64,000 bases of DNA, taken from assembly GCA_963795335.1 (NCBI GenBank), contig CAWCHI010000016.1, positions 186,001 through 250,000 on the forward strand. Direction: 5' to 3'. Below are positions 34,615 through 44,770 of the stretch, one piece after another. Each line of letters begins with the position of its first letter. Position 1 is the first letter of the stretch. The position numbers and the translations under genes are program-made. The notes under the pieces are model-generated. The model ran no database searches. It saw only the letters and a list, made by a program, of their open reading frames with translations, and was not told where the DNA came from. The DNA is from Trebonia sp963795335. Lineage in GTDB: Bacteria > Actinomycetota > Actinomycetes > Streptosporangiales > Streptosporangiaceae.

Positions 34615-34631
34615 GATAACAGCAAGAAGCG
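34615..34631 (+). repeat. Dispersed repeat GATAACAGCAAGAAGC, copy 1
   Basis: The same 16 bases recur at 34882 and 50822, always in or next to non-coding DNA. A shorter relative, GATAACAGCAA, follows the DUF1992 gene near 25235. Confidence 0.7.
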
Positions 34632-34880
34632 TGACGCCCGGGTAGGTCGGCCTCATTCGGTAAGCGCTGGGGGCCGACCGGAGGGAGGGGTCGGCACCGC
34701 CCGCGTGCCCCACGGGGCCCGCTGGCGTGCCTGCGGCTCGCGAGTACCGTGGCCGGCGGCTCCGCGGCCTGCGGGCAGCCGCCTGGGTACCCGCCCCCGG
34801 CCGTAAGCCGGAAACTAATGGCAGACGGGATATAAATGTTGGCCTGACCCCAAGGAGTTTCCGGCTAAATGCCTCACACC

Positions 34881-34897
34881 GGATAACAGCAAGAAGC
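34881..34897 (+). repeat. Dispersed repeat, copy 2
   Basis: It reads GGATAACAGCAAGAAGC, in the same orientation as copies 1 and 3, 266 bases downstream of copy 1. The tandem array follows directly. Confidence 0.7.
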
Positions 34898-34902
34898 GCC
34901 GG

Positions 34903-35030
34903 GCAACGGGGCAGGCACGCGACAGGGCAGGCACGCGACAGGGTGGCATGCGGCCGGGGTGGTACGCGACAGGGCCAGGCGCCGAGACGGAGCACGCGAC
35001 GGGGCTGGCATGCGGCGGGAGGGTACGTGG
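34903..35030 (+). repeat. Degenerate 15-17 base tandem array
   Basis: About seven units begin with GGG/GGC and contain the alternating cores GGCACGCGACA or GGCATGCGGC. The first two units are identical and the rest diverge. The array is non-coding. Confidence 0.6.
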
Positions 35031-35209
35031 CGGCCCGGTTCAGGCGGGAGGCTGGGCTGGAGGCGGCGGGCTGGCGCGGCCGGGGTGTGCTCCCGGGAAG
35101 CGGGACCGCCGGCGGGTGCGCAACAGCTGGCGGCCAGTAGGCTCTGACTGCGGTCGGGGGTAGCCCGGTGGCGGCTGTTTGCACTGGCTGCGAAGGTATG
35201 CCACAGTGC

Positions 35210-35221
35210 GGGAACGTTTGC
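35210..35221. promoter_or_regulatory. LacI-type operator before lacI
   Basis: GGGAACGTTTGC has the central AACGTT palindrome of LacI-family sites, 41 bases before the start of the LacI gene. An identical 12-mer lies at 41107-41118 and a variant at 40967-40978. Confidence 0.6.
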
Positions 35222-35261
35222 GGGAAACAGCGGCGGAAGCGGCGGAGCGGAGCAGGCGGGC

Positions 35262-36314
35262 GTGGCGGTCAGTCTCAGGGACGTGGCGCGGCGCAGCGGC
35301 GTGTCGGTCTCGACCGCGTCGCGGGCGCTGGGCGGCTCGGGGCGGGTCAGCGGGGCGACCGAGGCGCGGGTCCGCGCCACCGCGGCGGCCCTTGGCTACC
35401 GGCCGAACGCAAGCGCCCGGACGCTGCGGACGGCCCGGTCCGGGTTCGTCGGCCTGGTCATCACCAACCTCGCCAACACCAGCTTTCACACGGTGGCCGA
35501 GGCCATCCAGCAGGAGGTCGCCCGCCGCGGTTTCCAGCTCATGCTCACGGTGACGGCGGGCGACCCGGCGGCCGAACGGGCGGCCCTGCATACCCTGGCC
35601 GCGCACAGCGCGGCGGGCGTGATCGTGGTGGGAGCCGACGACGGGGCGAGCGAGGAGCTGCGGGCGCTCGGCATCCCGACCGTGCACCTGGCGCGCCGCC
35701 CGCCCCGGCTGGCCGGCGACTGCGTGCTCGGCGACGACATCACCGGGGGGCGGCTGGCCGCCGAGCACCTGCTGAGCATGGGGCACCGGCGGATTGCGGT
35801 CATCGCCGGGCCCTCCAGTGTGCAGTCCGGTCGGGAGCGGCTGGCGGGGTACTGGCTGGCGTTGCACAGCGCGGGCATCGCCCCCGACGAGGACCTGACG
35901 ATAGCGGCCGAGCAGTCGCCCGACGCCGGCGCGGCCGCGGTCGCCGCCCTGCTCGGGCTGCCGGCCCGGCGGCGGCCCACCGCGCTGATCATCGCCAACC
36001 ACGAGGCGGCCTACGGGGCGCTGCCGGCGCTGCGCGAGCGGTCGGTCGCGGTGCCGGGCGAGCTGTCGGTCGTCTGCTACGAGGACTCGCCGCTGGCCCG
36101 CTGGTGGCACCCGGCGATGACGGTGATCGACAACAACGCGCGGCAGATGGGCGAGCTCGCCGCCCGGCTGCTGCTGAACCGGCTGGAACGCCCCGACGGC
36201 CGGGGCGGTGACGGTCAGGCGGGCGGCCCGGGCGGTGACGACCAGTTCAGCGAGTTCCGGGTCGGCGGCCGGCTAGTGGAGCGCGACTCCTGCCGGCCCC
36301 CGGCGGCGCGCTAA
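35262..36314 (+). CDS. LacI family transcriptional regulator
   Basis: 350 residues from GTG 35262. The helix-turn-helix and hinge read SLRDVARRSGVSVSTASRAL, then GYRPNASARTLRT. The periplasmic-binding-like domain shows GLVITNLANTSFH, HLLSMGHRRIAVI and VVCYEDSPLARWW, the last two being dimer and effector elements. Matching AACGTTTGC sites occur before this gene, before the DUF885 gene and before the peptide-type ABC operon. I infer that it represses all three. The effector is unknown. Confidence 0.9.
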   Translation: MAVSLRDVARRSGVSVSTASRALGGSGRVSGATEARVRATAAALGYRPNASARTLRTARSGFVGLVITNLANTSFHTVAEAIQQEVARRGFQLMLTVTAGDPAAERAALHTLAAHSAAGVIVVGADDGASEELRALGIPTVHLARRPPRLAGDCVLGDDITGGRLAAEHLLSMGHRRIAVIAGPSSVQSGRERLAGYWLALHSAGIAPDEDLTIAAEQSPDAGAAAVAALLGLPARRRPTALIIANHEAAYGALPALRERSVAVPGELSVVCYEDSPLARWWHPAMTVIDNNARQMGELAARLLLNRLERPDGRGGDGQAGGPGGDDQFSEFRVGGRLVERDSCRPPAAR

Positions 36315-36373
36315 GAACCGGCTGGTCAAGCTGCTTGCCCGGGAGGGCGGGGTTCGCTCGTTCCCCGGGGTCT

Positions 36374-38218
36374 TCACCGGACGTCGCGGCGCCGGGTGAT
36401 CAGGGCCGGGATAGCCAGGAAGGCAGCGGCGTAAAGGCCGAAGGTCAGGAAGGCGAGCGCGGGCGCGACCTGTGCGTCTGAAGGGCCGGAGCCGTAGAGA
36501 GCCAGGTCGTGACTTCCCTCCAGGTTGACCACCGTGTTGGTGGCGGCGTCGGGAAGGACCTCATACAGGCGCAGGGCGATGCCGTGCAACTGGGCGGCGA
36601 AGTACTCGATCGACGGCTCGATCACGATGAACCACAGCAGGGCCGCGCCAATAGCCCCGGTGGCGCTGCGCAGCCAGACTCCCAGGGTCACCCCGACGGC
36701 AGCATAGGCCAGGCCCATCGCCAGGGCGGCGGCCAGTGCGGCGATCACGTGGCTGAAAGCCGGGAACTGGCTGCCCGCGGGGTCCAGGGATCCGGTCTGG
36801 TGCAGCGCGACGACGGCGCTCGCCACGCCGGCCAGGGTGAAGGTAAGCGCGACGCTGACTGCTACGGCGAGCGCGACTGCGAGGGCCTGGCCGGTGAAGC
36901 TGCGCAGCCGGCCAGGGCCTTGCAGCAGGGCGGTCTTGATCGTGTTCCGGCCCCAGTCGCTCCCGCTGACGAGCGCGCCCAGCAGCATGAAGACGGCGGC
37001 GCCGTAGACCTCACTCGCGAAGCCGAAGGCGCCGTTCAGTGCCGCGGCCAGGTACTGGCCGGGCATCATGGTCGACAGCACCAGGGGGCCGCTGACGCCC
37101 AGCGTCGCGCCCGTATTCGCGGTCGCGAAGAGCATGTACGAGCCGACGTAGCTGTTGAGCAGCATGTCGGCGGGCACGGCCAGGACCAGCGCCCACAGCG
37201 CCGGGCGCCTGGACATGATCAGCAATTCGGCCCGCAGCGAGACCAGCACGCCGTCTGCGGCCAGCCGAGGGCCCCGCTGACGGGCGGGCCAGCCTGAACC
37301 GGATGACGGCACGATCCCGGGCCGCCGGGGCCGGAGCCGCAGGCGGCGGCTTCGCCCGCTGACGGCATCGCGGCAATGCAGCACCGCGGCCGTCAGGGCA
37401 AGGGCGGCCGCCAGGTAGACGGTCAGCGTCACCACGGCTTGCGTGACGCTCACCGTCGGGTAGTTCTGCGAGTCCGGGCCGCCTCCCGGGTCGCCGAACA
37501 AGCCCGTCACGACACTGGAGGCGGCACCGGGGCTCAGGTCGGTCAACGTCCGCAGGATCCCGTTGGGGAACTGGACGCCCAGGTCATACAGGTTTACGTC
37601 GATGATCAGCGTCCACAGCAGCCCGACCGCGATCGCGCCTGCGCCGCTGCGGCACACAGTGCCAAGGAACAGCCCGAGCACCGCGTACGTCAGGGCAACG
37701 AACAGCGCCGCGCCCACGGACTCGGCGATGACCAGGGCCGGCGGGAAGGCAGCAAGGAGAGGGTTCACCGACGTCGCCTTCGCCTGCCAGATCGCCGTGC
37801 TGGCCCCGGCGGCCACGGCGAACGTCGCCAGCACGCTGGCCGTGACGGCTGCCGTCAGGGCGAGGGCCTGCCCGGCGAAGGCGCTGATCCGGCCGGGCTT
37901 CTGCAGCAGCGCGGTGGTGATCGTGCCGCGATCCCAGTCGCCGCCCGCCATGACCGCCCCCAAGACGATGAACGGGGCCGTCCCGCTGAAGAGGAACTGC
38001 ATGACCGCGACGATGTTGAACTGGCCCGGCAGCAGCGAGGACAGCGCCACCTCGGGAGTGCCATACGTGGCGTAGTCGGCCGGGGTCAGGTTCAGGTAGG
38101 AGATGAACTGGCCCACGTAGTCCCACAGCAGCACCAGCGCTGGCGTCACCAAGAGCAGGCCCCAGGCTGCGGGCCACTTGCGCAGGACCAGCAGCTCGGC
38201 TCGCATCGCCCCCAGCAC
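36374..38218 (-). CDS. ABC-2 type permease with two homologous halves
   Basis: 614 residues from ATG 38218. Two modules of about 290 residues resemble each other. Each begins with a short RAELLxxxxxPAxWxLxL element and then has P-GQ, GDWDRGTITTALLQKPGRISAFAGQ in the first half, and SGSDWGRNTIKTALLQGPGR in the second. Each has about six hydrophobic helices. A 45-residue basic linker joins them. The protein therefore looks like a fusion of two ABC-2 subunits, so one chain may form the whole channel. The ATPase gene follows upstream on the same strand with a gap of three bases. Substrate unknown, probably exported. Confidence 0.85.
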   Translation of the reverse strand: MLGAMRAELLVLRKWPAAWGLLLVTPALVLLWDYVGQFISYLNLTPADYATYGTPEVALSSLLPGQFNIVAVMQFLFSGTAPFIVLGAVMAGGDWDRGTITTALLQKPGRISAFAGQALALTAAVTASVLATFAVAAGASTAIWQAKATSVNPLLAAFPPALVIAESVGAALFVALTYAVLGLFLGTVCRSGAGAIAVGLLWTLIIDVNLYDLGVQFPNGILRTLTDLSPGAASSVVTGLFGDPGGGPDSQNYPTVSVTQAVVTLTVYLAAALALTAAVLHCRDAVSGRSRRLRLRPRRPGIVPSSGSGWPARQRGPRLAADGVLVSLRAELLIMSRRPALWALVLAVPADMLLNSYVGSYMLFATANTGATLGVSGPLVLSTMMPGQYLAAALNGAFGFASEVYGAAVFMLLGALVSGSDWGRNTIKTALLQGPGRLRSFTGQALAVALAVAVSVALTFTLAGVASAVVALHQTGSLDPAGSQFPAFSHVIAALAAALAMGLAYAAVGVTLGVWLRSATGAIGAALLWFIVIEPSIEYFAAQLHGIALRLYEVLPDAATNTVVNLEGSHDLALYGSGPSDAQVAPALAFLTFGLYAAAFLAIPALITRRRDVR

Positions 38219-38221
38219 CTG

Positions 38222-39220
38222 CTACCCGTCCTTCCCGCCCGGGCCTGGCCGGTGACGCCGGAACCGCCCGGTGTGGCGCGGGCCGGCGCGGTTGCGCAGC
38301 GAGTCGGCGCCGCCGGTGCGGCCGCTGGTCAGCTCAAGCAGCACCTCGCGCAGCGGGCGCCGGGCGGTGCGGACCTCGCTGACGTCCAGCCCGGCCCCCA
38401 CCAGCTCGCGGTTGACTGCTGCGGCCCGCGCCGCGCCGGGATCACGCAGGTCCAGGCCCAGTAGCCCGTCCGCCAGTTCCGCCCGTTCCACGCCCGCCAG
38501 CGTCGCAGCCACCGCCGCCGCATGGCCGGCCGGCTCAGCTCGCAGCCAGAGCCGGGGCTGGCCCCGCAGCTGCGCCGGACTGCCCTGGGCCAGCAGCCGC
38601 CCGCCGCCGATCACCGCGACCCGGCTGCACAGGTTCTCCACTTCGTCCATGTCGTGGCTGGACAGCACCACGGTTCGGCCCTCGGCCCCGAGCTGGCGGA
38701 TCAAGGTCCGCATGTCCAGCTGGCCGACCGCGTCCAGGCCGTTGGACGGCTCGTCCAGCACCAGCAGCTCCGGGTCCTTCAGCAGCGCCACGGCCACCCC
38801 CAGCCGCTGACGCATTCCCAGGCTGTACCCGGCGACCCTGTCCTGCGCCCGCGCTGCCAGCCCGGCCTGGAGCAGCACCTCATCCACCCGCTTGTCGCGG
38901 ATGCCGCACCTGCGGGCCGCGGCGCGCAGGTTGTCCCGGCCGGACATGAACGGGTAGAACGCGACCTCGCCCATGGACCCGGTCCTGGCCAGCGCCGCCG
39001 GGGACCCCGGGGGCAGCCCCAGCACCCGCAGCGTGCCCGCGGTCGGCCGAACCAGGCCGAGCAGCATCCGCAGGGTGGTGGTCTTACCCGCGCCGTTCGG
39101 CCCGAGCAACCCGAATGTCTCACCCGCAGTGATTGCCAGGTCCAGGCCGTCCACCGCCGTCACCGAGGCGCCGAATCGCTTGACCAGCCCCCGGGTCTCA
39201 ACTACCAGCTCACCTGCCAC
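38222..39220 (-). CDS. ABC transporter ATP-binding protein (ABC-2 exporter)
   Basis: 332 residues from ATG 39220. Walker A is GPNGAGKTTT, the signature is YSLGMRQRLG, Walker B is LLVLDEPSNGLD and the H-loop is LSSHDMDE. This is the DrrA/CcmA-like exporter group used for drugs and lantibiotics. The C-terminal 90 residues end in a basic Arg/Pro/Gly tail. It precedes the double permease in a two-gene operon. Confidence 0.9.
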   Translation of the reverse strand: MAGELVVETRGLVKRFGASVTAVDGLDLAITAGETFGLLGPNGAGKTTTLRMLLGLVRPTAGTLRVLGLPPGSPAALARTGSMGEVAFYPFMSGRDNLRAAARRCGIRDKRVDEVLLQAGLAARAQDRVAGYSLGMRQRLGVAVALLKDPELLVLDEPSNGLDAVGQLDMRTLIRQLGAEGRTVVLSSHDMDEVENLCSRVAVIGGGRLLAQGSPAQLRGQPRLWLRAEPAGHAAAVAATLAGVERAELADGLLGLDLRDPGAARAAAVNRELVGAGLDVSEVRTARRPLREVLLELTSGRTGGADSLRNRAGPRHTGRFRRHRPGPGGKDG

Positions 39221-39306
39221 GACCCCTCCCGCCGGACCGGGAAAGGGACCCGTACCCGCGTGCCTCCAGTTGTACGCCCGGGCAAAGGAGACGGTAAATA
39301 GCTCGC

Positions 39307-40934
39307 TCAGCCGGCGACGCCGATGGCGGGCAGCTCGTCGGTCAGCCCCAGCAGCTCCCAGCGCAGCAGCGCGATCGGGACGTTGCCGTTGCGCCAGACC
39401 GCGTCATGCAGCTGCCGCAGGTCGAGTCCGGCGCCGCGGGTGCGGGCGGCGTCGGCCAGCAGCGCGATCAGCTGCGTCTTGCCGATCTGGTAGGTCAGCG
39501 CCTGTCCCGGCGTCTCGGCGAAGAACGCGGCTTCCTCGGCGGCGGTGGCGTCGTCCATCGGCACCCGGCTGCCGCCAGTTCGGCCGCGGCGCTCGGCGAT
39601 GGTCAGCGTCGCCGGTGGCCAGGCCGACGTCGACGCGTCACCCGCAGCGCCCGCAGCCGCATGAAGTTGCAGACCGCGGTCTGGGTGTGCGGGGCGTCGT
39701 CGAGCAGCCCGGCGGCCAGCATCAGCTCCTCGTTGTAGAAGGCGATGCCCTCGTTGGCGCCTGAGTCGTAGTAGTGCCGCCGCACCGGCCGCGGGTTGCC
39801 CCAGGACAGCGCCAGCTGCTGGTAGTGGACGCCCTCGTGGATGATCCCGGCCCGCGGGTCGCGGGCGTTGGCGGCGTAGAAGTAGGGCAGTCCGGGACCG
39901 GGCTCCGGCACGTAGGCGACGCCGTTCTCGTCCAGCCGCCCCGGGCCGGTCAGCTCGTCGGCCACGCCGAGGAAGCGCAGCGGCTCCAGGTAGGCGGGCA
40001 TCGGCTGGGCCAGGTAGCGGCGCAGCGAGCCGGGCTGGCTGAGCAGGCCCTGCTCGCTCGTAGAACCGGCGGACCGCCCGCTCGGCGGCGGCCTCGGCGC
40101 GGGACTGGTCGGCCGCGCTGGCCGGCAGCGGCGGCTCGGGCACCGCCCTGGCCCGGTTGCGGTGGACCAGCTCGAGCCAGACCGCGCGGTCGTACTCGCG
40201 GCGGCCGATGGCGTCGATCTCGCCGATGCCGAGCGGCACGCAGGCGACCTCGCGCAGGAACCACTGGTAGTGCTCGGGGCCCGACCGGGACGGCGGGCGG
40301 CAGGCCGGGCAGCGCCGCGGCCAGCCAGCGGGCGTAGTCGGCGAGGGCGCCGGCCGCGTCGCGGACGGCCGACCACAGCTCCGCGCCGGCCGCCGGGGCT
40401 GATCGCGGACGAGCGCGTCGGCGCAGGCACCGAGCCGGCCGTCCGACGTCGTCCAGCTCCGCCAGGGCCAGCCCGGCGAACTCGCGGGCCGCCCCCGCCA
40501 GCGCGTCCGGGGCGTGCGCCAGGGTGCCCGGCACGGCCCGCAGCAGCCGGATGACCTCCGCGATCCGGGCCTGGTCGACGCCCGGGCGCAGCAGCGCGTC
40601 GAACACTGGCCCGATGCGCCTGGTCGGTCCAGTAACCGCGGGACCGAGCGGACCCGCAGGATGTCGGACTCCCAGCTGACCCGGGCGATCGCGGAGCGCA
40701 GCAGGCGGTGGTCGACCCGGTCGGGGACCGTCGCCGGCGGGCGGGCGGATGCGGTCGAGCTCGGCCCGGAAGGCGCCGCGAGCTCGGCCGCCCGCTGCGC
40801 TCGGCGAGGACGGGGTCAACCTCGGGCAGCCAGCCCGGCGGCCGGTCGAGCCGGGGGATGTCGTCGCGGGTGCGGGGCTGCTGGCGGGCGCGCCAGGCCC
40901 AGAAGCGGTCGGCCAGGTCGTCGAGCTCGCGCAC
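39307..40934 (-). pseudogene. DUF885 family hydrolase, several frame breaks
   Basis: I place the start at GTG 40934 (RELDDLADRFWAWRARQQP), with GGAGGG eight bases upstream. The end is at 39307 (WELLGLTDELPAIGVAG). The DUF885 zinc-protease-like motifs are present: IIHEGVHYQQLALSWGNP with His-Glu-x-x-x-His, and GANEGIAFYNEELML. Several single extra bases break the frame, for example a G/T pair in an Arg codon at 40635-40636 and others near 40060 and 39630. When these are corrected, a protein of about 530 residues results. DUF885 proteins are usually putative peptidases or lipoproteins. An AACGTTTGC site upstream links it to the LacI regulon. Confidence 0.75.
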
Positions 40935-40966
40935 AGGGCATCCCTCCGGCTGGTGCGGCGGCGAGA

Positions 40967-40978
40967 GGCAACGTTTGC
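40967..40978. promoter_or_regulatory. LacI-type operator before the DUF885 gene
   Basis: GGCAACGTTTGC lies 33 bases upstream of the DUF885 start, in the divergent region shared with the ABC operon. It differs at one base from the sites at 35210 and 41107. Confidence 0.55.
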
Positions 40979-41106
40979 GCAACGGTACCCGGTTCCCGCG
41001 CGGCTGTCTCCGGCCACCGTCGTGAACCCGCCTTACCTGCGTAAACAGTCACGAAGTCGTTGCACGGACGAAACATATCCCACTTGACCCGTCAAGGGGG
41101 GCGAAT

Positions 41107-41118
41107 GGGAACGTTTGC
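41107..41118. promoter_or_regulatory. LacI-type operator before the peptide ABC operon
   Basis: GGGAACGTTTGC is identical to the site before lacI and lies 39 bases upstream of the binding-protein start. CTTGAC / GTCAAG at 41083-41096 forms a further small inverted repeat at a promoter-like position. Confidence 0.6.
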
Positions 41119-41156
41119 CTACCTTGTACCGGAGTGAGGACGAAGGAGCTGGTCCG

Positions 41157-42762
41157 ATGAGACTGTCCCGGTGGGCGGCGGCTGGTGCCGTCGCGGCGCT
41201 GGCGGCCGGCGTGACCGCGTGCGGCAGCAGCGGGTCAGGCAGCTGCGAGCAGCACGTCGGCCGCGTCGGGGGGCACGGCGTCGGGCGGCACGCTGGTCGT
41301 GGAGACCTCGTTCGTGCTGAAGACCCTGGACCCGGGGCGGATGTTCGAGACGACCGGGCTGATGATCGACCGCGTGCTGTACGACACGCTGCTCACCTAC
41401 AAGGGCAGCAACGTGTCCAAGCCGGTGCCCGACCTGGCGACCGGCGTTCACCGCGTCGGCGGACGCCAAGACGTTCACGTTCACCCTGCGCAAGGGGGTC
41501 AAGTTCGCCAACGGCGACCCGGTGACGGCCAGCGACGTGGTCTTCTCGCTGATGCGGGTCAAGAACATCGCCGGCAACCCGTCGTTCCTGATGGCGGGGA
41601 TCACCGCGACCGCGCCGAACGCGAGCACGGTGGTGCTGACGTCGGCGACGCCGAACACGGCCATCCCGGCGATCGTCACCAACCCGGCGATCGGCATCGT
41701 GGACGCCAAGGCGGTGACGGCCGACGGCGGGACCGACAGCGCCAACGCGGCGATCCGCCGACAAGGCGGAGGCCAAGCTCAACACGGTCTCCGAAGGCAG
41801 CGGCCCGTACACGCTGACCAGCTTCAGCACCACCAGCCAGGTCACCCTGACCGCCAACCCCAGCTACTGGGGCGGCGCAGCCGCACTACGGCAAGATCGT
41901 GGTCCGCAACGTCGAGCCGAGCGTGCAGAAGCTGGACGTGCTGCGCGGTGAGTCGCAGATCGCCGTCGACCTGTCGCCCACGCAGGCGGCGGGCATGTCC
42001 GGGGTGCAGATCGTCAACGGCGCGTCCCCGAACCTGTTCTTCGTGCTGAGCAACGACAGCAAGAAGGTCTCCACCGTCACCTCCAACCCGGACTTCCAGA
42101 CGGCGGTCAGGGACGGGATCAACTACCCGAGCCTGGTCCAGCTGGCGGGCACGGGCTCGGTGCAGGCGGCGGGCATCATCCCGACGATGTTCCTCGGCTC
42201 GCTGCCGGCCGGGCAGGGCGCCAGCTACAACCTGGCCAAGGCCAAGGCGGCGCTGGCCGCGTCCGGCCTGGGGCACCCGACGGTGACCATGTCCTACCCG
42301 AGTGACCTGGCGGTGAACGGGATCAGCTTCGGCGACCTGGCCGCCCGCGTGCAGCAGGACCTGGCGCAGGTCGGCATCACGGTCAAGCTGCAGGGCCAGT
42401 CGGTCCAGGTGGCGCTGGCCGGCTACCGGGCGGGCACCGAGCAGATGGGCCTGTGGTACTGGGGCCCGGACTACCCGGACCCCAGCGACTACCTGAACTT
42501 CATGCCCAACGAGCTGGTGGGCCTGCGGGCGGGCTGGACCAAGGGCAGCGACCCGTCGCTGGAGGCGCTCGCGGCCAAGGCCGCGGTGACCACCCAGGAC
42601 GCGGCCCGCAAGACCCTGTACCAGCAGATCCAGGAGTCGATGAACACCAGCGGCCCGTTCATGCCGCTGATCCAGCCGGCCCAGCTGCTGGTCGGCGCCT
42701 CCTCGGTGAAGAACCTGCAGTCGAACGCGCTGTGGCTGGTCAACCTGGGTGAGCTCGGCTGA
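41157..42762 (+). pseudogene. Oligopeptide-type ABC substrate-binding lipoprotein, frame-broken
   Basis: Start ATG 41157. A signal peptide (RLSRWAAAGAVAALAAG) ends in a lipobox VTAC, followed by a Ser-rich linker. The SBP-5 (peptide/nickel) domain follows: TLDPGRMFETTGLMI, TFTLRKGVKFANGDPV and MLRGESQIAVDL-type segments. Four extra bases, at about 41245, 41443, 41756 and 41880, break the frame. Removing each restores the family alignment, giving about 534 residues. It is the first gene of a ten-gene operon and should deliver a peptide-like ligand to the permeases that follow. Confidence 0.85.
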
Positions 42763-42763
42763 C

Positions 42764-43851
42764 GTGACCTCAGCGAGCCCGGCCACGGTCGTGGCGCCCC
42801 GCCCCCGGGCACAATCCGGGGGCGGGCCGCCACGACCTGCGCCGTTTCCTGCTCCGCCGGCTCGGCACCGGGATCGTCCTGCTGATCGGGATCACCCTGG
42901 TGGCGTTCGTGGTCACCCACCTCGTCCCCGGTGACCCGGTCGCGGCCAACCTCGGCCAGAGCGCCATCGGCGACCCGGCGGCGGTGGCCGCCTTCCGCCA
43001 CCAGTACGGCCTGGACCAGCCGGTGCCGGTGCAGTACCTGCGCTACCTGTGGGACGTGCTGCAGGGCAACCTGGGCATCTCCGAGCAGTCGCACCGCCCG
43101 GTGCTGGCCGACCTCGAGGAGTACGTGCCGGCCACCGTCGAGCTGGCCCTCTTCGCCATCGTGACCTCGCTGGTGGTCGGTGTGGGGCTGGGCATCGTCG
43201 CCGCCGCGTTCCGGGACCGCTGGCCCGACCACGTCATCCGGGTGGTCAGCCTGGCCGGCGTGTCGATGCCGGTCTTCTAGATCGCCCTGCTCGCGTTCTA
43301 CCTGCTGTTCTACCGGCTCGGCTGGCTGCCGGGCGGCGGCCGGCTCGACCCCGCCCAGAGCCGCGCCGACCCACCTGACCGGCCTGTACACGGTGGACGC
43401 GCTCGTGCACGGGCAGTGGGCGCTGCTGTGGTCGGCCCTGCGGCACCTGGTGCTGCCCGGCCTGGTGCTCGCCATCTACACCATCGGCATGCTGACCCGG
43501 TTCACCCGCGCCTCGATGCTGGAGATCATGGGCAACGACTACGTGCGCGCCGCCCGGCTCAAGGGGCTGCCCGAGCACGTCGTCATCCTGCGGCACGTGC
43601 TGCGGCCCGCGCTGATCTCGGTCATCACCGTCGCCGGGCTCGCCTTCGCCAACCTGCTGTCGGGCACCGTGCTGGTGGAGAACATCTTCGCCTGGCCCGG
43701 CATCGGCCAGTACGCCTACCACAGCGCGGTCAACCTCGACCTGCCCGCCATCATGGGCGTGTCGCTGTTCATCGCGCTGGTCTACATCGTCCTCAACCTC
43801 GTCGTCGACCTGCTCTACGGGGTCATCGACCCGCGGATCAGGCTGTCATGA
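42764..43851 (+). pseudogene. Oligopeptide-type ABC permease 1, frameshifts and one nonsense codon
   Basis: Start GTG 42764. The DppB/OppB pattern is clear: RRLGTGIVLLIGITLVAFVV, HLVPGDPVAANLG, an EAA loop in YVRAARLKGLPEH, and ENIFAWPGIGQYAYHS. An extra base at 42827 and another near 43361 shift the frame. In addition TAG at 43278-43280 stands where the family has Trp (MPVF-stop-IALLAFYLLFY), a TGG-to-TAG change. Its end overlaps permease 2 by ATGA. Confidence 0.85.
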
Positions 43852-44770
43852 CGCAGTTGCCGCTCCCCCCGGACCTTCCGCTGCCCTCGGCCGCCCCGGG
43901 CCTCGCCGCCGAGGCAGCTGCGCCGCCGCCGCTGGCTCCGGGTCCCCGGGCCGTGGCGCCAGCCGCTGGCCGCCGTCGGGGTGGCGGTCGTCGGCGCCTG
44001 GGTCGTGATCGCGGTCTTCGCCCCGCTGATCGGCCCGGACAACCCGCTCGCGCAGAACTTCGCCATCTTGTCCGCCGCCGTCGTCGGCGCACTGGTTCGG
44101 CACCGACGAGCTGGGCCGCGACGTGCTGTCGCGGGTGCTGTCCGGCGCCCGGATCACGCTGCCGCTGTCGGTGCTGCTGGTCGCGGCGGCGATGGTCATC
44201 GGGGCGGTGATCGGCGCGCTGGCCGGGTTCTTCGGCGGCTGGGTCGACAACGCGCTGATGCGGCTGGCCGACCTGTTCTTCGCGTTCCCCGGCATCATCT
44301 TGGCGATGGCGGTCGCCGCGGCGCTCGGCCCGCAGCTGCGCAACGCGGTGATCGCGGTCGTCGCGGTGTCCTGGCCGTCCTACGCCCGGCTGGTCCGCTC
44401 CCTGGTGCTGGCGGCCAGGAACGCCCCGTACGTGATCGCGTCCCGGATGCTCGGCGCGTCGGGCTGGCGGGTCATGCTGACCGAGATCCGGCCCAACATC
44501 TCCGGGCCGGTGCTGGTGCTCGGCGCGCTCGACATCGGCAACGCGGTGCTGCTGCTGTCCGGCCTGTCGTTCCTCGGCCTCGGCGCTCAGCCGCCGACCG
44601 CCGAGTGGGGCGCCATGGTCGCCGAGGGCACGCAGAACTTCAACGACTGGTGGGTGGGCACGTTCCCCGGCCTGGCCATCTTGACCGTGGTGCTCGCGTT
44701 CAACTTCATCGGCGACGCGCTGCGCGACGCGCTCGACCCGCGCACCGCCCGGGCGGTGCGGCTGTCATGA
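43848..44770 (+). pseudogene. Oligopeptide-type ABC permease 2, frameshifted near the start
   Basis: Start ATG 43848. This is a DppC/OppC-type subunit. A Pro/Ala-rich N-terminus is followed by an intact region from about 44090 with GTDELGRDVLSRVLSGARIT, RNAPYVIASRMLGASGWRV (EAA loop) and GAQPPTAEWGAMVAEG. Two extra bases, one near 43940 and a C/G pair at 44076-44077, break the N-terminal part. Its stop overlaps the first ATPase gene by ATGA. Confidence 0.85.

Larger units (their letters stand above)
34538..35261. other. Long intergenic region with dispersed and tandem repeats
   Basis: This 724-base gap between the AhpD-like gene and lacI has no supported gene. It holds two copies of a 16-17 base dispersed repeat (34615-34631 and 34881-34897). 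A degenerate tandem array with units like GGGCAGGCACGCGACA lies at about 34903-35030. A LacI-type site lies at 35210-35221. Confidence 0.6.
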
